A stretch of 64,000 bases of DNA from NCBI GenBank assembly GCA_021784595.1, contig JAJYHT010000088.1, positions 1 to 64,000 of the forward strand, written 5' to 3'. The translations under genes were made by a program, and so were the position numbers. Under the pieces are notes generated by a model. That model ran no database searches. It was not told the DNA's origin and worked only from the letters and a program-made list of their open reading frames with translations. Shown here piece by piece: positions 18,156-27,300 of the stretch; position 1 is the stretch's first letter; each line of letters starts with the position of its first letter. The DNA comes from Bacillota bacterium. GTDB taxonomy: Bacteria; Bacillota; Sulfobacillia; Sulfobacillales; Sulfobacillaceae.

Positions 18156-19131
18156 AACAGTAGCGATTATCGGCTACGGGAGTCAAGGACACGCACATGC
18201 TCTAAATCTTCGCGATAGCGGGGTCCAAGTGGTAGTGGGAATTCGTCCTGGTGCTTCTCGAAATCGAGCCCAAGCCGAGGGGCTGGTGGTAATGGACGTT
18301 CGGCAAGCTGCAGAACTTGCCGACGTGGTGATGATTCTCGCGCCAGATCATGTCCAAGCTGAGATTTATGAAAAGGACATTCGGCCCGGATTGAAACCGG
18401 GCAATGCATTAGCGTTTGCACATGGTTTTGCCATCCGCTACGAACAGATCGTTCCTCCTTTAGACGTTGATGTGTTTATGATCGCGCCCAAAGCTCCAGG
18501 GCATTTGGTGCGACGCCTTTATGTTGAAGGACAAGGCACTCCCGGTCTTTTGGCTATCCATCAAGATGCGACCGGACATGCGGAAGAAATTGCCCTAGCC
18601 TACGGAAAGGGCATCGGATGCACACGGGCGGGTGTCATCAGGACGACCTTTGCGGAGGAAACGGAGACCGACTTGTTTGGAGAGCAAACGGTCTTATGCG
18701 GGGGTATTACATCGCTAATTCAAGCAGGATTCGAAACCTTGGTAGGCGCAGGATACCAGCCCGAAATTGCATATTTTGAAACCTTGCATGAGATGAAATT
18801 GATTGTGGACCTCATGTACGAGGGGGGGCCGCGCGCTATGTGGTACTCGGTTTCGGATACGGCAGAGTATGGCGGGATGACGGTTGGCCCTACCATAGTG
18901 ACCAACGAAACCAAAGCCCGAATGCAAAAAGTTTTGAAAGACATTCAAGATGGCACGTTTGCGGAGAACTGGATTTCGGAAAACCGCAGTGGAAGGCCGC
19001 ATTTTACCCGCTTACGCGAACAAGCCGCCCAACATTCCATTGAATCAGTGGGAAAAGAGTTGCGTGGCATGATGTCTTGGTTGAAGCCGTCAGTGGTCGA
19101 TGAGGAGGTCCCCAGCGAAGGAGGACGATAA
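18100..19131 (+). CDS. ilvC: Ketol-acid reductoisomerase
   Basis: NADP-dependent class I enzyme of 343 aa that rearranges and reduces acetolactate or acetohydroxybutyrate in valine and isoleucine synthesis. The Rossmann motif [15 protein letters not shown] begins near residue 20. Catalytic metal ligands are seen in ETDLFGEQ and in [18 protein letters not shown], and the substrate serine in [10 protein letters not shown]. The GTG start at 18100 is preceded by GAGGAGG about eight bases upstream, and the protein begins where family members begin. It overlaps the end of ilvN in another frame and lies two bases before leuA. Confidence 0.95.
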   Translation: MNAKLYYDDSADLGWLADKTVAIIGYGSQGHAHALNLRDSGVQVVVGIRPGASRNRAQAEGLVVMDVRQAAELADVVMILAPDHVQAEIYEKDIRPGLKPGNALAFAHGFAIRYEQIVPPLDVDVFMIAPKAPGHLVRRLYVEGQGTPGLLAIHQDATGHAEEIALAYGKGIGCTRAGVIRTTFAEETETDLFGEQTVLCGGITSLIQAGFETLVGAGYQPEIAYFETLHEMKLIVDLMYEGGPRAMWYSVSDTAEYGGMTVGPTIVTNETKARMQKVLKDIQDGTFAENWISENRSGRPHFTRLREQAAQHSIESVGKELRGMMSWLKPSVVDEEVPSEGGR

Positions 19132-19133
19132 CA

Positions 19134-20666
19134 ATGAAAGAAACCGTGAAGATTTTCGATACAACCTTGCGCGATGGGGAGCAATCGCCGGGCGTTGCGT
19201 TGACTGGACAGGAAAAACTGGCTATCGCAGAACAATTGTCGCGGCTCGGTGTGGATATTATTGAAGCAGGGTTTCCCCAAGCCTCGGAAGGGGACTTTGC
19301 GGCCGTGCGCAATATTGCCTCGGCCCTCACGGGACCCACTATCGCGGCATTAGCTCGATGCAATGAAATCGACATTGCCCGGGCTGCCCAAGCGCTAGAA
19401 CCTGCCGATAGGCCGCGGATTCATGTTTTTATTGCCACCTCACCCATTCACATGCGATCCAAGTTGCGCATGAGCCCCACTGAGGTTTTGGATCGCATTG
19501 GGGAAACGGTGCGGCTAGCACGTACTTATTGCGACGATGTGGAATTTTCAGCTGAAGATGCCACCCGGTCAGACATCGACTTCTTGTCCCAAGTAGCCCA
19601 AGTGGCGGCCGGAGCAGGGGCCGGAACCATAAACCTACCTGATACGGTAGGATACACCACGCCTGCTGAATATCGGGCCTTAGTTGAGACTATTCGTCAA
19701 GCGGTTGCAGATCCTGGGGTAACCTTGTCGGTCCATTGCCACAACGATTTGGGCCTAGCAGTCGCTAATACGCTGGCGGGCATTGAAGCGGGTTGCCGAC
19801 AGGTCGAGGTGGCGGTCAACGGAATTGGAGAGCGAGCCGGCAATGCCGCCTTGGAAGAAGTGGTGATGGCACTGACTGCTCGGGCCGATGTGCTGGCTTG
19901 TGGTCATCATGTGGACACCCGGGAAATCTTTCGCGCCAGCCAATTGGTCAGCCGCCTGACTGGTATGTCGATTCAGTTCAACAAGGCTATTGTGGGCCGC
20001 AACGCATTTCGGCATGAGTCAGGAATCCATCAGGATGGAATGCTGAAGGATCGCAATACTTATGAAATTTTGTCTCCTGAAAGTATTGGTCTCGGATCTA
20101 CGGTGTTAGTGCTCGGCAAGCATTCTGGCCGGCACGCGCTGCGGCAACGATTGGACGAATTAGGGTTGACAGTGACCACTGAGCAATTGGACCACATTCA
20201 GCAACGGATCAAAGCACTGGCTGAAGAAAAAACTGCTATCAATGATCAGGACCTGGAAGCTATCTGGCAGGGGGAAGTGGGAGCCAGCACCACCGGATCC
20301 AATAGCGAGCTGTTGTCATGGCAGGTAACCACTGGGACTCAGGTCAAACCCACTGCTCACGTCGTCATTAGATGCCAGGACAGCATTCGGGAAGATTCGG
20401 GAAGTGGGGACGGACCCGTGCATGCCTTATTCCAGGCACTGATTCGCGCATTTGACCAACCGCAGGTTGAACTGACTAATTATCAATTGGTCCCCGTGTC
20501 GCCGGGTGAAGGCGGATTGGCCACGGTGCGGGTTGAGGTTGTGGCCCAAGAGCAGGATTTTTCGGGACAGGCCACGGACAGCGACGTGCTGAGGGCATCG
20601 GCGTTTGCTTTGCATCAAGCGCTCAGCCGTGTAGCAGAGCGCATTACGAAAGGTGTTGTGGCTTAA
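19134..20666 (+). CDS. leuA: 2-Isopropylmalate synthase
   Basis: A 510-aa enzyme that condenses acetyl-CoA with 2-oxoisovalerate, the entry step to leucine. The HMGL-like barrel starts with [13 protein letters not shown] and includes [18 protein letters not shown] (metal-binding His pair) and [15 protein letters not shown], then [12 protein letters not shown]. The last 130 residues form the LeuA dimer/allosteric domain, so leucine feedback inhibition is expected. It starts two bases after ilvC with a GGAGG site inside the ilvC end, consistent with coupled translation. Confidence 0.95.
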   Translation: MKETVKIFDTTLRDGEQSPGVALTGQEKLAIAEQLSRLGVDIIEAGFPQASEGDFAAVRNIASALTGPTIAALARCNEIDIARAAQALEPADRPRIHVFIATSPIHMRSKLRMSPTEVLDRIGETVRLARTYCDDVEFSAEDATRSDIDFLSQVAQVAAGAGAGTINLPDTVGYTTPAEYRALVETIRQAVADPGVTLSVHCHNDLGLAVANTLAGIEAGCRQVEVAVNGIGERAGNAALEEVVMALTARADVLACGHHVDTREIFRASQLVSRLTGMSIQFNKAIVGRNAFRHESGIHQDGMLKDRNTYEILSPESIGLGSTVLVLGKHSGRHALRQRLDELGLTVTTEQLDHIQQRIKALAEEKTAINDQDLEAIWQGEVGASTTGSNSELLSWQVTTGTQVKPTAHVVIRCQDSIREDSGSGDGPVHALFQALIRAFDQPQVELTNYQLVPVSPGEGGLATVRVEVVAQEQDFSGQATDSDVLRASAFALHQALSRVAERITKGVVA

Positions 20667-20670
20667 AGTT

Positions 20671-21729
20671 ATGGCAACCAAACAAGTATTGGTGTTGGCT
20701 GGAGACGGCATTGGCCCAGAAGTAACGGATGCCGCGTTGCGAGTGCTGGGCAGTGTGGCCAAGGCCTCGGGCAGTGCAGTGGAGGTTGACCAGGCGCTGA
20801 TTGGCGGGGCCGCCATTGACGTCACCGGAAGTCCACTGCCGAAGGAAACTATCGAAAAGGTCGATAAGGCCTCGGCAGTCTTATTAGGGGCGGTGGGTGG
20901 ACCTCGTTGGTCTGGAGGGCCCCGACCAGAAGCTGGGCTTTTGAATTTGCGCCGACACATGAAATTGTGGGCCAATCTACGTCCTTTTGAGGTGTTTGCG
21001 GGGTTGGAAGAACGTTCGCCGCTTAAAAATCCCCGAGGAGTAAAAGGCCTGATCATTCGTGAACTGACCGGAGGAGCCTATTTTGGCCAACCCCAAGAAC
21101 GGGGGGGCGAAGGCGAGGAATCATGGGCTCTAGACACCATGATTTATCATCGGTATGAAATTGAGCGCATTGTCCGGTTGGGTTTTCAGATCGCGGAGAG
21201 TGAGAACGCTCCCTTGACGTCAATTGATAAGGCCAATGTGTTGGAAAGTTCTCGTCTGTGGCGGGAGATTGTGCTCGAAGTGCAAAGAGATTTCCCGCAC
21301 GTTCCGGTAGTGCACCGTTTGGTCGATTCGGCAGCGATGGATATGGTACTGCATCCCCAAGAGTTTCGCGTGGTGGTAACCGAGAACTTATTCGGTGATA
21401 TCCTAAGCGACCTCACAGGAGGATTAGTGGGTAGCCTAGGGCTTTTAGGGTCATCCTCAGTGTCGGGCGCTCCGGGAAGTCCGGGTCTGTTTGAGCCGGT
21501 GCACGGTTCGGCGCCCGATATTGCGGGGCAGGGTCTTGCCAACCCAATCGGAACCTTTTTGTCACTGGCGGCTTTGATGCGGTGGTCGTGGCAAGAAAAT
21601 CAATGGGCGGCAAATGTGGAATCGGCTGTGAGAATGGTTTTAGCAGATGGGATTCGCACAAGAGACTTGGGCGGGCAGGCTAATACGGAGGACATTACCA
21701 ACGCCGTGATTAGGCGTTTGGAGAACTAG
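20671..21729 (+). CDS. leuB: 3-Isopropylmalate dehydrogenase
   Basis: NAD-dependent beta-decarboxylating dehydrogenase of 352 aa, third step of leucine synthesis. It begins LVLAGDGIGPEV, has the substrate arginine region ANLRPFEVF, the metal-binding ENLFGDILSDLTGGL and the NAD-type loop after FEPVHGSAPDIAGQG. ATG at 20671 is four bases after leuA; an upstream in-frame GTG overlapping leuA is less likely. The isomerase genes leuC and leuD, normally next to leuB, are not in this operon or in the window. Confidence 0.95.
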   Translation: MATKQVLVLAGDGIGPEVTDAALRVLGSVAKASGSAVEVDQALIGGAAIDVTGSPLPKETIEKVDKASAVLLGAVGGPRWSGGPRPEAGLLNLRRHMKLWANLRPFEVFAGLEERSPLKNPRGVKGLIIRELTGGAYFGQPQERGGEGEESWALDTMIYHRYEIERIVRLGFQIAESENAPLTSIDKANVLESSRLWREIVLEVQRDFPHVPVVHRLVDSAAMDMVLHPQEFRVVVTENLFGDILSDLTGGLVGSLGLLGSSSVSGAPGSPGLFEPVHGSAPDIAGQGLANPIGTFLSLAALMRWSWQENQWAANVESAVRMVLADGIRTRDLGGQANTEDITNAVIRRLEN

Positions 21730-21749
21730 AAAGCGGGAGGCTGATAAAC

Positions 21750-23417
21750 ATGACGGGAGCAGAACTAGCATGGAAAACATTGCGGCAATTGGGGGTCTCA
21801 GTAGTTTTTGGCGTGCCCGGTGGAGCCATTTTGCCTCTGGTAGATGCCATGGTGGCCCATCAAGATGCTGTGGACTTCATAGTAACCCGTCATGAATCGG
21901 CTGCTATACATGCAGCTGACGGCTACGCTCGGGTGACTGGGCGCCCTGCATTGGCGCTTGCGACGTCGGGGCCGGGAGGCACTAACGTCATTACGGGGTT
22001 GGCTACTGCTATGACCGATTCCGTTCCGCTGGTGCTGATAGTAGGACAAGTGCCGACCACGCTGATTGGCACTGATGCTTTTCAAGAAGCGGATTTGTTC
22101 GAGATGACAATGCCGGTGGTCAAACACAGTTGGAGAATCACCAGAGCCCAAGATGTGGACCGCATCTTCCGCCAAGCCTATAAAATGGCGGGTGAAGGGC
22201 GGCCAGGTCCAGTCGTGGTCGAATTTCCCAAAAACATTCAATTTGAAGAAGCAGAAAATGTTCCGGCACTCGATGCGCCTACGGAACAAACGGCTTCCTC
22301 GTGGCATCCCGAGCCACTGGCTTGGGCTAAAGCTCAGGCATATTTGAAAAGGGCCCAACGCCCAGTGCTTTATGTCGGAGGCGGGGTGTCGAGCAGTGGG
22401 ACCTCAGAGTGGATTTTGCGCTTAGCCGAGCGTTACGACTGCCCTGTGACCACAACGCTTTTGGGACTGGGGGCGTTTCCCGCCAATCATATCTTGTCTT
22501 TGGGCATGTTAGGGATGCACGGAACCTGGTATGCCAACACGGCAATGCAAGAGGCGGATTTAATTGTGGCGTGCGGTGTGCGGTTTGATGACCGGGTTAC
22601 CGGCAAGTTGGATGAATTTGCTCCCAAAGCCCGCATCATCCATATGGAAGTGGACCCCGCGGAAGTCAACAAACTGGTTCATCCCGACGTGGTGTTACAA
22701 GGGAACTTAACGGATATCTTGCCGCGATTCATGGAAATTGTTCCGATTACTAAGCATCCTCTATGGCGAGCCACTGTTGCTGAATGGATTCGCGAGCATC
22801 CTCTCAAAGTGCCCAAGGCTCCAGTCGGCACGGTGGCCTCAGCCCAAGCGTTGCAAATCATTGCCGAAAGTCTGGACGACGAGGATGTGGTGGTGACAGA
22901 GGTCGGACAGCATCAAATGTGGACCGCCCTTTTCCTACCCCGCAATTTGCCCCGACGGTTTTTGACATCAGGCGGAGCGGGAACGATGGGATACGGATTT
23001 CCCTCCTCCTTGGGGGCGAAGGTTGCGACTCCGGACCATCGGGTGATTTTGATTGCGGGCGATGGCAGCTTTCAAATGAATCTGCAAGAGATGGCGACCT
23101 TGGCGCAGTACCAAATTGGGGTCCGAATCATTGTGTTCAACAATGCGGGCCATGGCATGGTCCGGCAATGGCAGGACTTGTTTCATGGGCAGAGACGGTA
23201 TGGAGTGCGGCTGTTTAATCCCGACTTTGTCAAACTAGCGGAGTCTTTTGGCATTAAAGGATTTTCGGTGAATACGGTTGAAGGATTGAAAGAGGCCCTC
23301 ACAGTGGCCGACCAGGTCAAAGGGCCGGTCTTGCTTGAAGTCACAGTCCCGGAAGACGAACACGTATATCCCATGGTGCCTGCCGGGCGCTCGCTGTCTG
23401 CTGTATTGGAAGGGTAA
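21750..23417 (+). CDS. ilvB: Acetolactate synthase large (catalytic) subunit
   Basis: ThDP- and FAD-dependent catalytic subunit of 555 aa, which makes acetolactate or acetohydroxybutyrate. Motifs include VFGVPGGAILPL, the catalytic glutamate in VTRHESAAIHAADGYAR, the FAD domain in the middle, and the ThDP-Mg block IAGDGSFQMNLQEMATL followed by FNNAGHGMVRQWQ. The ATG follows GGGAGG. It depends on the small subunit encoded by the first gene of the operon. Confidence 0.95.
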   Translation: MTGAELAWKTLRQLGVSVVFGVPGGAILPLVDAMVAHQDAVDFIVTRHESAAIHAADGYARVTGRPALALATSGPGGTNVITGLATAMTDSVPLVLIVGQVPTTLIGTDAFQEADLFEMTMPVVKHSWRITRAQDVDRIFRQAYKMAGEGRPGPVVVEFPKNIQFEEAENVPALDAPTEQTASSWHPEPLAWAKAQAYLKRAQRPVLYVGGGVSSSGTSEWILRLAERYDCPVTTTLLGLGAFPANHILSLGMLGMHGTWYANTAMQEADLIVACGVRFDDRVTGKLDEFAPKARIIHMEVDPAEVNKLVHPDVVLQGNLTDILPRFMEIVPITKHPLWRATVAEWIREHPLKVPKAPVGTVASAQALQIIAESLDDEDVVVTEVGQHQMWTALFLPRNLPRRFLTSGGAGTMGYGFPSSLGAKVATPDHRVILIAGDGSFQMNLQEMATLAQYQIGVRIIVFNNAGHGMVRQWQDLFHGQRRYGVRLFNPDFVKLAESFGIKGFSVNTVEGLKEALTVADQVKGPVLLEVTVPEDEHVYPMVPAGRSLSAVLEG

Positions 23418-23452
23418 CAGGATTGAAGAGACAACAAGGGAGAGAGATAATA

Positions 23453-24361
23453 ATGACGGAGTCCTCGGAAAGAAAAATTTTTATGGACGGACAGTTGGTT
23501 CCGGCGAGTGAAGCTAAAGTATCCGTGTTCGATCACGGTTTCTTGTATGGTGATGGAATTTTCGAGGGAATCCGCGCTTATCGAGGCCGTGTATTTAAGT
23601 TGAAAGAGCATCTCGATCGACTCTATGATTCGGCGAAGGCAATTTTACTAGACATACCCTATACCAAGCAAGAAATGACCGAGGCCGTGGTGAACACGGT
23701 ACGCGTCAATGGATTGCAAGATGCCTACATCCGGCTGGTGGTTTCGCGAGGACCGGGAGATCTTGGCTTGGATCCGACAAAGTGCCCGCATCCCACCGTG
23801 ATTATTATTGCGGATACAATCAGCCTTTACCCCGAAGAGGTTTATCAAAAAGGCATGACGTTGGCTTCGGTGTCGATTCGCCGTCCGGCCACGGATGTTT
23901 TGAATCCCGCCATCAAGTCGTTGAATTACCTGAACAACATCTTGGCAAAAATCGAGGCAAATCTGCGCGGATTGCCAGAAGTGCTGATATTGAATCAAGA
24001 GGGTTACGTGGTGGAGGGGACTGGCGACAATGTATTCATTGTCAAGGATGGGGCTCTTTATACTCCCCCTACCTATGCCGGAATTCTCAATGGGATCACT
24101 CGGCAGGTGGTGTTGCGCTTAGCCAACGACCTAAATGTTTCAACTCATGAAGCTCCGCTTACAATGCATGATGTGTATACGGCGGACGAGTGCTTCCTCA
24201 CCGGAACAGCGGCCGAAGTGATTGGGGTCGTGCGCTGTGATGGCCGAACTATCGGTGCCGGCGACGTGGGGCCGTACACCGCGCGTTTACGCGATGCATT
24301 TTATACCTACGCCACCAACGAAGGAACGCCGGTTTACAACGAGGCGGTTATCGGGGCATGA
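23453..24361 (+). CDS. ilvE: Branched-chain amino acid aminotransferase
   Basis: PLP-dependent fold-type IV aminotransferase of 302 aa, last step of Val, Leu and Ile synthesis. The region FDHGFLYGDGIFEGIRAY is typical of the BCAT/DAAT class; the PLP lysine is in IKSLNYLNNILAK and the phosphate-binding segment in EGTGDNVFIV and GITRQVV. The ATG at 23453 follows a GGGAGAGA site. Its stop codon overlaps the pheA ATG. D-amino acid transaminase is the main alternative by sequence, but the operon favours IlvE. Confidence 0.92.
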   Translation: MTESSERKIFMDGQLVPASEAKVSVFDHGFLYGDGIFEGIRAYRGRVFKLKEHLDRLYDSAKAILLDIPYTKQEMTEAVVNTVRVNGLQDAYIRLVVSRGPGDLGLDPTKCPHPTVIIIADTISLYPEEVYQKGMTLASVSIRRPATDVLNPAIKSLNYLNNILAKIEANLRGLPEVLILNQEGYVVEGTGDNVFIVKDGALYTPPTYAGILNGITRQVVLRLANDLNVSTHEAPLTMHDVYTADECFLTGTAAEVIGVVRCDGRTIGAGDVGPYTARLRDAFYTYATNEGTPVYNEAVIGA

Positions 24362-25197
24362 GCCGATTAAACACTATTTTATATCAGGGAGAACCTGGCT
24401 CGTTTAGCGAGGCTGCAATTTTGAGCCACTGGCCACAGGCTCGTGCGGTGGGCCTGCCGTCATTTGGCGAGGTGGTTGATGCCTTGCAGGAAGATTCTGG
24501 CGCGGTGGGTCTTCTCCCCATTGAGAATGCCTACCGGGGTCCCGTCTACGAGGTGCTGGACTTGCTGACCTCAGGTCAGCATCTCTTGGATATACGGGCA
24601 GAAGTGGTACAGCCGGTGGAGTTGGCTCTTTTGGCTCAAAAGGGTACGGAACTGACAGATGTCCGCCTGGTACGCTCCCATCCGCAGGCTCTGATGCAAA
24701 GCCGGGGATTTTGGCAAGCTCGGGGCTGGCAAGGGGAGCCTGCTCTGGATACCGCGGGCAGTGCGCGTGAATTGGCGGAGTCCAACCGGCCGGGAGTAGC
24801 TGCAATCGCCAGTCGTCGGGCAGGGTCCTTGTATGGACTGGAAGTACTGGCCGAGGGCATACATGACCATCCGGACAATCGAACCCGGTTTTGGCTCGTC
24901 TCGCAAATGCCGGTAGGATTTAGCGCTTCCCCATTAGGACTCTACAAAACTAGTGTGGTGTTCGACGTGCCTAATGTTCCCGGTAGCTTGGTGCGGGTGC
25001 TCACGCATTTTAGTCAGTGGGGGTTAAATCTCAACAAAGTGGAATCGCGTCCCAGACCTGGAGTACCTTTTGCCTTTCGGTTTTGGATCGATGTGGCTGG
25101 CCGGCCTGAGCAGTTGGAGTCGGTGGTGGGCCAAGCGGTTGCTGAAATGGAATGGCATCGGGTGTTGGGAGCAGGGTATCCGGTGTACGACCAGTAA
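24358..25197 (+). CDS. pheA: Prephenate dehydratase
   Basis: A 279-aa monofunctional enzyme that converts prephenate to phenylpyruvate. The catalytic domain (about residues 6 to 183) contains QGEPGSFSEAA, LLPIENAYRGPVYEV and the TRF motif in NRTRFWLV. A C-terminal ACT domain (VPGSLVRVLTHFSQWGLNL, ESRP) should bind phenylalanine for feedback inhibition. Its ATG overlaps the ilvE stop, so phenylalanine synthesis is tied to the branched-chain operon and its T-box. No chorismate mutase domain is present. Confidence 0.94.
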   Translation: MSRLNTILYQGEPGSFSEAAILSHWPQARAVGLPSFGEVVDALQEDSGAVGLLPIENAYRGPVYEVLDLLTSGQHLLDIRAEVVQPVELALLAQKGTELTDVRLVRSHPQALMQSRGFWQARGWQGEPALDTAGSARELAESNRPGVAAIASRRAGSLYGLEVLAEGIHDHPDNRTRFWLVSQMPVGFSASPLGLYKTSVVFDVPNVPGSLVRVLTHFSQWGLNLNKVESRPRPGVPFAFRFWIDVAGRPEQLESVVGQAVAEMEWHRVLGAGYPVYDQ

Positions 25198-25221
25198 CTG
25201 CAGTAGCGCAGTCAAGCATTT

Positions 25222-25230
25222 TGATATAAT
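25222..25230 (+). promoter_or_regulatory. Extended -10 promoter for the thiamine operon
   Basis: TG, one base, then TATAAT (25225 to 25230) forms an extended -10 element. No good -35 box is visible, as is common with extended -10 promoters. Transcription would start about 25237, just before the riboswitch. Confidence 0.5.
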
Positions 25231-25263
25231 ATGGCCTTAACAACTAAACATGATGGTCGTTTG

Positions 25264-25341
25264 CTAGGGGAGCCCAAACGTGGCTGAGAGGTGCACACCA
25301 ACCCTTGGAACCTGCTCTGGGTAATGCCAGCGGAGGGAAGC
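25264..25341 (+). promoter_or_regulatory. TPP (THI-box) riboswitch
   Basis: The conserved core of a thiamine pyrophosphate riboswitch is clear: GGGGAGCCC, GGCTGAGAGG near 25282, CCTTGGAACCTG near 25303 and GGGTAATGCCAGCGGAGGGA from 25319. It precedes thiamine genes and an intrinsic terminator, so TPP binding should stop transcription. Confidence 0.95.
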
Positions 25342-25350
25342 AAGTCTTCT

Positions 25351-25391
25351 AATGCAGACACTTGCCCGCTAGGCGATCTGTCTGCATTTTT
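25351..25391 (+). terminator. Riboswitch-controlled terminator
   Basis: AATGCAGACA (25351) pairs with TGTCTGCATT (25379) and runs into five T residues. An alternative pairing of GCAAG (25340) with CTTGC (25361) would disrupt this stem when the riboswitch is unbound, giving an antiterminator. Confidence 0.85.
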
Positions 25392-25437
25392 GTTGCAGCA
25401 ATTCGATCATCAATCTATGGGACAAAGGGGCGAGTCA

Positions 25438-26499
25438 ATGAACAGTGAATTGCCTGCAATTGGCAAAATTTCTCCCGAAGTGTTTCGGGATTATGTTTAC
25501 CCCCATCTGGGTGCAGTTAATGACAACGTGCTGGTGGGACCTCAGTCTGGGGTTGATATTGCGATTACTCGGATTGCTCCCGGCATTGTCATGGCCACCA
25601 CCACTGACCCGGTTTTTGTGGTTCCCCAATATGGGTGGGAGCGCGCAGCCTGGTTTGCGGTTCACATTTTGGCATCGGATGCTGCGACCTCCGGGATTCA
25701 GCCATCGTTAATGACGGTGGATTTCAATCTGCCATTATCGATAACAACCCAGGAGTTTCATTCGCTGTGGCAGGGCTTTGCCAAGACGTGCGCCGATATT
25801 GGGATTAGCGTAATTTCTGGTCACACCGCCCGATACGAAGGGTGCAATTATCCCATGATTGGGGGAGCCACGGTGATGAGCATCGGAGCTGAAGAGCAAT
25901 ATGTTACGACGGCGATGGCAAAACAGGGCGACGTGGTGCTTTGCACTAAGGGCGCAGCCATCGAGGCGACCGGTCTCTTCGCAGCAACCTTTCCGGACTA
26001 CATTCGGCGCAGTTTGGGAGAGGACGTATATCTTGCGGCGGACGCGTTGTTTGAGAAGATGTCGGTCGTAGAAGATGCCATGGCGGCTGCTTCTGTGGGA
26101 GTTCGTGAAAAAGGAGTCACCGCCATGCACGATGCTACGGAATGTGGGGTGGTGGGTGGCGTATATGAACTTGCTGAAGCGTCGCACCTTGGGGTGACAC
26201 TATACGATGACCAGGTTCTGGTGCGGCCCGAAGTGGCTGCGGTAGCGAAGCTGGTGGACATCGATCCACTGATTGCAATTAGTGAAGGTTCTTTATTGCT
26301 GACGGTGCGCCCGACATATGTTGATGCCGTAACCAAAGCCTTAGCTGCACGGGGCATTTCGGTGGCCGCCATTGGGGAAATGACCGATCCCTCGGCTGGG
26401 ATGTGGCGTGTTCATAATAATGGACAAAAACCCTTAATCCATCCGCGGGTAGATCCGTTTTGGGAAGCTTTTGGGCGAACGGCAGAACGGGAGGGATAG
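25438..26499 (+). CDS. PurM/HypE-superfamily protein in thiamine operon
   Basis: A 353-aa member of the AIR-synthase (PurM, HypE, ThiL, SelD) ATP-binding superfamily. The N-terminal half has ATTTDPVFVVPQYGWERAAWFAV, LASDAATSGIQPSLM and DIGISVISGHTARYEG; the C-terminal half has VTAMHDATECGVVGGVYELAE. These layouts resemble HypE more than canonical ThiL. It is the first gene after the TPP riboswitch, four bases before thiD, and no hydrogenase genes are near. Thiamine-phosphate kinase is an attractive guess because the operon otherwise lacks ThiL, but that is inference. ATG at 25438 follows AAAGGGGCG. Confidence 0.7.
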   Translation: MNSELPAIGKISPEVFRDYVYPHLGAVNDNVLVGPQSGVDIAITRIAPGIVMATTTDPVFVVPQYGWERAAWFAVHILASDAATSGIQPSLMTVDFNLPLSITTQEFHSLWQGFAKTCADIGISVISGHTARYEGCNYPMIGGATVMSIGAEEQYVTTAMAKQGDVVLCTKGAAIEATGLFAATFPDYIRRSLGEDVYLAADALFEKMSVVEDAMAAASVGVREKGVTAMHDATECGVVGGVYELAEASHLGVTLYDDQVLVRPEVAAVAKLVDIDPLIAISEGSLLLTVRPTYVDAVTKALAARGISVAAIGEMTDPSAGMWRVHNNGQKPLIHPRVDPFWEAFGRTAEREG

Positions 26500-26502
26500 C
26501 AC

Positions 26503-27300
26503 ATGAAACGCGTGTTGACCATCGCGGGATCTGATTCCGGAGGTGGCGCGGGAATTCAAGCCGACTTGAAAACATTTATGGCATTTTCGGTATATGGCAT
26601 GTCGGCGGTGACTGCCGTGACCGCGCAAAACACTCGGGGCGTAGCGGCTATCGCAGCGATGACACCTGAAATGGTGGCGGAGCAGATTCGTGAAATCGTG
26701 TCTGATATTGGTGTGGATGCGGTGAAAATTGGAATGCTCTTTTCCGCTGAGATTATTAGCGCAGTGGCGTTCGAACTGAAAAAACTGGATCACGAGATTC
26801 CTATTGTTGTTGACCCCGTGATGCGCGCTAAAGGTGGCGGTGCGCTCTTGCAGCGCGACGCCGAGCAGGCGTTTCGAGCTCTGATAATTCCCCACGCCAC
26901 CATTCTTACCCCAAACCTTCCCGAGGCTTCCGCGTTGGCCGAAATTGTGGTCAATGATCGCGACGCCATGGTAAAGGCGGCTGCTGTGTTGACGGATATG
27001 GGCGCGTCGGCAGTGCTTGTCAAAGGGGGACACTTAAAAGAGGACGTCGCGGCAGACCTCTTGTGGTTTGAAGGAGAAGGGCAGTGGTTTGAATCATCCC
27101 GCATAGACACGCGCCATACCCATGGCACAGGGTGTACGCTATCTAGTGCCATCGCAGCTAGCCTGGCACGCGGACTGCCTATGGACCAGGCGGTGGGATT
27201 GGCTAAACGGTATGTCACCGAAGCCATTCGTCTCGCGCCGGGCTTGGGTAGCGGCAATGGACCACTCAATCACCATTGGGGGCAAAGCGCATGGATTTAG
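26503..27300 (+). CDS. thiD: HMP / HMP-phosphate kinase
   Basis: A 265-aa ribokinase-family enzyme that phosphorylates hydroxymethylpyrimidine and its monophosphate to HMP-PP for thiamine synthesis. It starts TIAGSDSGGGAGIQADLKT, has the conserved VDPVMRAKGGGALL and PNLPEASAL, and ends with the anion-hole motif THGTGCTLSSAIAA containing the catalytic Asp-equivalent region. The ATG follows GGGAGGG. It overlaps thiE by ten bases. Confidence 0.94.
   Translation: MKRVLTIAGSDSGGGAGIQADLKTFMAFSVYGMSAVTAVTAQNTRGVAAIAAMTPEMVAEQIREIVSDIGVDAVKIGMLFSAEIISAVAFELKKLDHEIPIVVDPVMRAKGGGALLQRDAEQAFRALIIPHATILTPNLPEASALAEIVVNDRDAMVKAAAVLTDMGASAVLVKGGHLKEDVAADLLWFEGEGQWFESSRIDTRHTHGTGCTLSSAIAASLARGLPMDQAVGLAKRYVTEAIRLAPGLGSGNGPLNHHWGQSAWI

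Noticed and set aside
25291-25437. Longer start for the HypE-like gene
   Set aside because: It would translate through the TPP riboswitch and its terminator; the ATG at 25438 has a proper binding site.
25438-26499. Assignment of the PurM-superfamily gene as SelD, to support selenocysteine use
   Set aside because: The TPP riboswitch and thi neighbours point to thiamine, and the SelD N-terminal Cys/Sec-Gly loop is not present.
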